A DNA stretch of 64,000 nt from Strix aluco (taxonomy: Eukaryota; Chordata; Aves; Strigiformes; Strigidae): the NCBI RefSeq assembly GCF_031877795.1, contig NC_133932.1:90425994-90489993 (forward strand), read 5' to 3'. This document shows positions 62,418-64,000 of the stretch, in pieces. Under the pieces are notes generated by a model that saw only the letters and a list, made by a program, of their open reading frames with translations, did no database searches and was not told where the DNA came from. Position 1 is the first letter of the stretch, and each line of letters starts with the position of its first letter. The position numbers were made by a program, and so were the translations under genes.

Positions 62418-63790
62418 GGGCGGGCGGGAGGGGCGGCCCTGACACCGGGGGTACCGGGGGGGCCGGGCCGGGCCGGGGCCGCGGGGGACGCCCATGCACC
62501 GCCGCCGTCGCCCGAGACGCCGTGGGAAGCTCCTGGGGACCAAGGGACGCTGTAGAAACTAAACGCGAACTACTCGATGAGAGGGGAGAGGGGGGGCGTG
62601 CGTGGACGGGGGGGGAGGGGGGGTGCGCGCTATCAATTATTAAAACAAAAAGACACCGGGACACCAACGAGAAGAAGGAGAGGAGAGGAGGTAAACAGGC
62701 TCTAGAAACCCGTGGGGGTCACTTCTGCGGCCCCATCCCCCCTCTGCCCCCCCACCCCCTCGACAGAAAGCGGGAGAAAGAGCAACTTAAAGCGTAAACA
62801 CACACAGACACACACCAATAAATACCGTGACAGCAACAACCACAAACCGAGAAACCTAAGTCACAACTTTCCGAAGGAAAGCAAAACCGACCAACAAACC
62901 CGGAAGGCGAAACTGTCGGTGGTGATGCTACGTTTGGTTTGGGTCTCTTTTCATTACTTTCCGGTTTTCTTTCTTTTCCCTGGCTTGGTAACTAATGAGG
63001 ACGGCGGTGGTTTGGTGTGGGGGGTCTTTTTCTTTGGTTTTGTTGGTTGGGTTGCTTTGGGGTTTTTTTGGTGTGTGTGTGTGGTTTTTTTGCTTGGGTT
63101 TTTTTTGTTTTTTTGGGGGGGGGGGTTTGCTATGTTCTGTTTTTCCCTCGAATGCATTTTTTCGCGAGGCTTTGGCGATGGGTCTTGTCTGTGCCGGGGA
63201 GCGGCGCGAGCGGGGCCGGGCCGGGGCAGGCGGCCGCAGCCCGGCGGAGCAGCCGGACCTCCCGAGCCCTCCCTTTCCTCTCCGCTGTTGCCTCAATAAT
63301 CCTAGCTAGCTCAAGGAAAACAAACAAACAGAAAAGTTACTCTGTAGCCCCTTTGTTTCTCTTCCCTTGCCTGCGTGGTTTGCGTTTCCATCTATGTCTA
63401 AAGACAGGTCCCTGCCTCTGCAGAGATGTGTCTGGAGGCCGATGCCAAACCCGCCCGAGCAGGGATGCTCTACGAAACAATATGTTCAGATTCATTACGG
63501 CTCGTGGTTAACTATGTCCTCTCCCCTCCCTCCGCCCTGCTCCCCACCCCATGCCCCCCGGCATCCCTACCAAACCTGCCGGATTTAGGTTAGCAGCGGA
63601 CCACGGTGGGGAAAAGGTCCTGCCTGGGTTTGCTTCCTGGGTTATTGCACCCGGTAGGCAAAAGGAACCACCAGCGCAGGCTTTGAGATGACATTTGTTT
63701 CCGAGGGGTCTGCATGTTGGGAAGAAACACGCAAAAAAATCCCATTTGGGCTTGAAAGTCGTTTATTGTAAATAATAAACGTTAGGTAGA
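62418..63790 (+). other. POU4F1 3' UTR (probable extent)
   Basis: GC-rich at first, with G runs at about 62,590-62,630. An A/C-rich block follows (about 62,780-62,910), then a G/T-rich block (about 62,930-63,130, with (GT)n at 63,071-63,082 and G11 at 63,115-63,125), a small CpG-rich patch (63,160-63,280) and unique sequence. AATAAA occurs at 62,817-62,822 (in the A/C-rich block, probably weak) and 63,774-63,779. The actual end is not certain. Confidence 0.55.
63774..63779 (+). promoter_or_regulatory. Poly(A) signal AATAAA, candidate end of POU4F1
   Basis: It is the right arm of an inverted repeat (CGTTTATT at 63,760-63,767, AATAAACG at 63,774-63,781), so an AATAAA is also present on the minus strand. 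A GT-rich downstream region (GGGGGTGTGTGGGGGGGGTT, 63,801-63,820) follows, as expected of a functional poly(A) site. Confidence 0.6.
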
Positions 63791-64000
63791 GGATGGCTTT
63801 TGGGGGTGTGTGGGGGGGGTTCAATTTGCACTATCACAGTCTCCCGGATTGGAAGCGATGTTGTTATTCCGTAATAACGATGCTGGTACTACTAATACTC
63901 ATCAAGGTGCATTATATGTCTCGCGGATTGAAAAAAAAAAAAAATTATCAGAGCTCGTTAGGTAAAAACGCCAGCTACGTGCAGAAGCCATAGCTGGCTC
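63791..64000. other. Downstream flank of POU4F1
   Basis: Unique sequence with a perfect inverted repeat GTTATT-CCGT-AATAAC (63,863-63,878) and TACTACTAATACTCAT-type AT-rich words. It may be the edge of a downstream regulatory element cut by the window end. No gene is seen. Confidence 0.4.

Noticed and set aside
61113-62543. 476- and 251-codon minus-strand frames over POU4F1 exon 2
   Set aside because: They are antisense shadows of a very GC-rich coding exon with glycine and histidine repeats. They read as Ala, Trp, Pro or Val runs with no independent signals.
1-64000. CRISPR arrays, prokaryotic operons, riboswitches, viral genes or a novel defence system
   Set aside because: Splice structure, poly(A) signals, CpG islands, CR1 elements and gene content are all vertebrate. 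No spaced identical repeats, Shine-Dalgarno-led gene clusters or viral core genes were seen.

Overview
The window is vertebrate nuclear DNA, most likely from a bird. It holds two complete multi-exon genes on the + strand, OBI1 (RNF219) and POU4F1 (BRN3A), in the same order and orientation as the human 13q31 neighbourhood. The bird assignment rests on two CR1 LINE fragments with the typical 3' end, compact introns (OBI1 coding span about 22.4 kb), few interspersed repeats, and a POU4F1 protein that lacks the long alanine runs of the mammalian protein. The species cannot be fixed from the sequence alone, and a non-avian sauropsid is not strictly excluded.

Layout. Positions 1 to about 26,150 are AT-rich intergenic DNA with no gene I can support. 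It contains microsatellites, short tandem duplications and several AT-rich, homeodomain-motif-dense stretches that look like conserved regulatory elements. A CpG island at about 26,940-27,830 carries the OBI1 promoter and first exon. OBI1 has six coding exons between 27,335 and 49,717, with all splice phases compatible, encoding 714 aa. Intron 1 carries a CR1 fragment. The 3' UTR probably ends just after an AATAAA at 50,533. A gene-free gap follows, then a roughly 6 kb block upstream of POU4F1 (about 54,000-60,300). That block has several CpG islands, AT-rich enhancer-like segments, long polypurine microsatellites, a 27-base G run, a TATA-like box and a TCTCGCGAGA promoter palindrome. POU4F1 has two coding exons (60,300-60,422 and 61,368-62,417) encoding 390 aa. 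A GC- and GT-rich 3' UTR extends perhaps to an AATAAA at 63,774.

The two genes are not functionally linked. OBI1 is a RING E3 ligase of the origin recognition complex and is expected in all dividing cells. POU4F1 is a neuronal POU-homeodomain transcription factor. The AT-rich blocks on both sides of OBI1 and upstream of POU4F1 are best explained as part of the POU4F1 regulatory landscape, but this is inference. I found no undescribed gene system. The most interesting leads are regulatory: the 14-bp TCTCGCGAGA palindrome, the cluster of CpG islands and enhancer-like blocks, the polypurine tract upstream of the promoter, and the complementary AC-rich and GT-rich blocks in the POU4F1 3' UTR.
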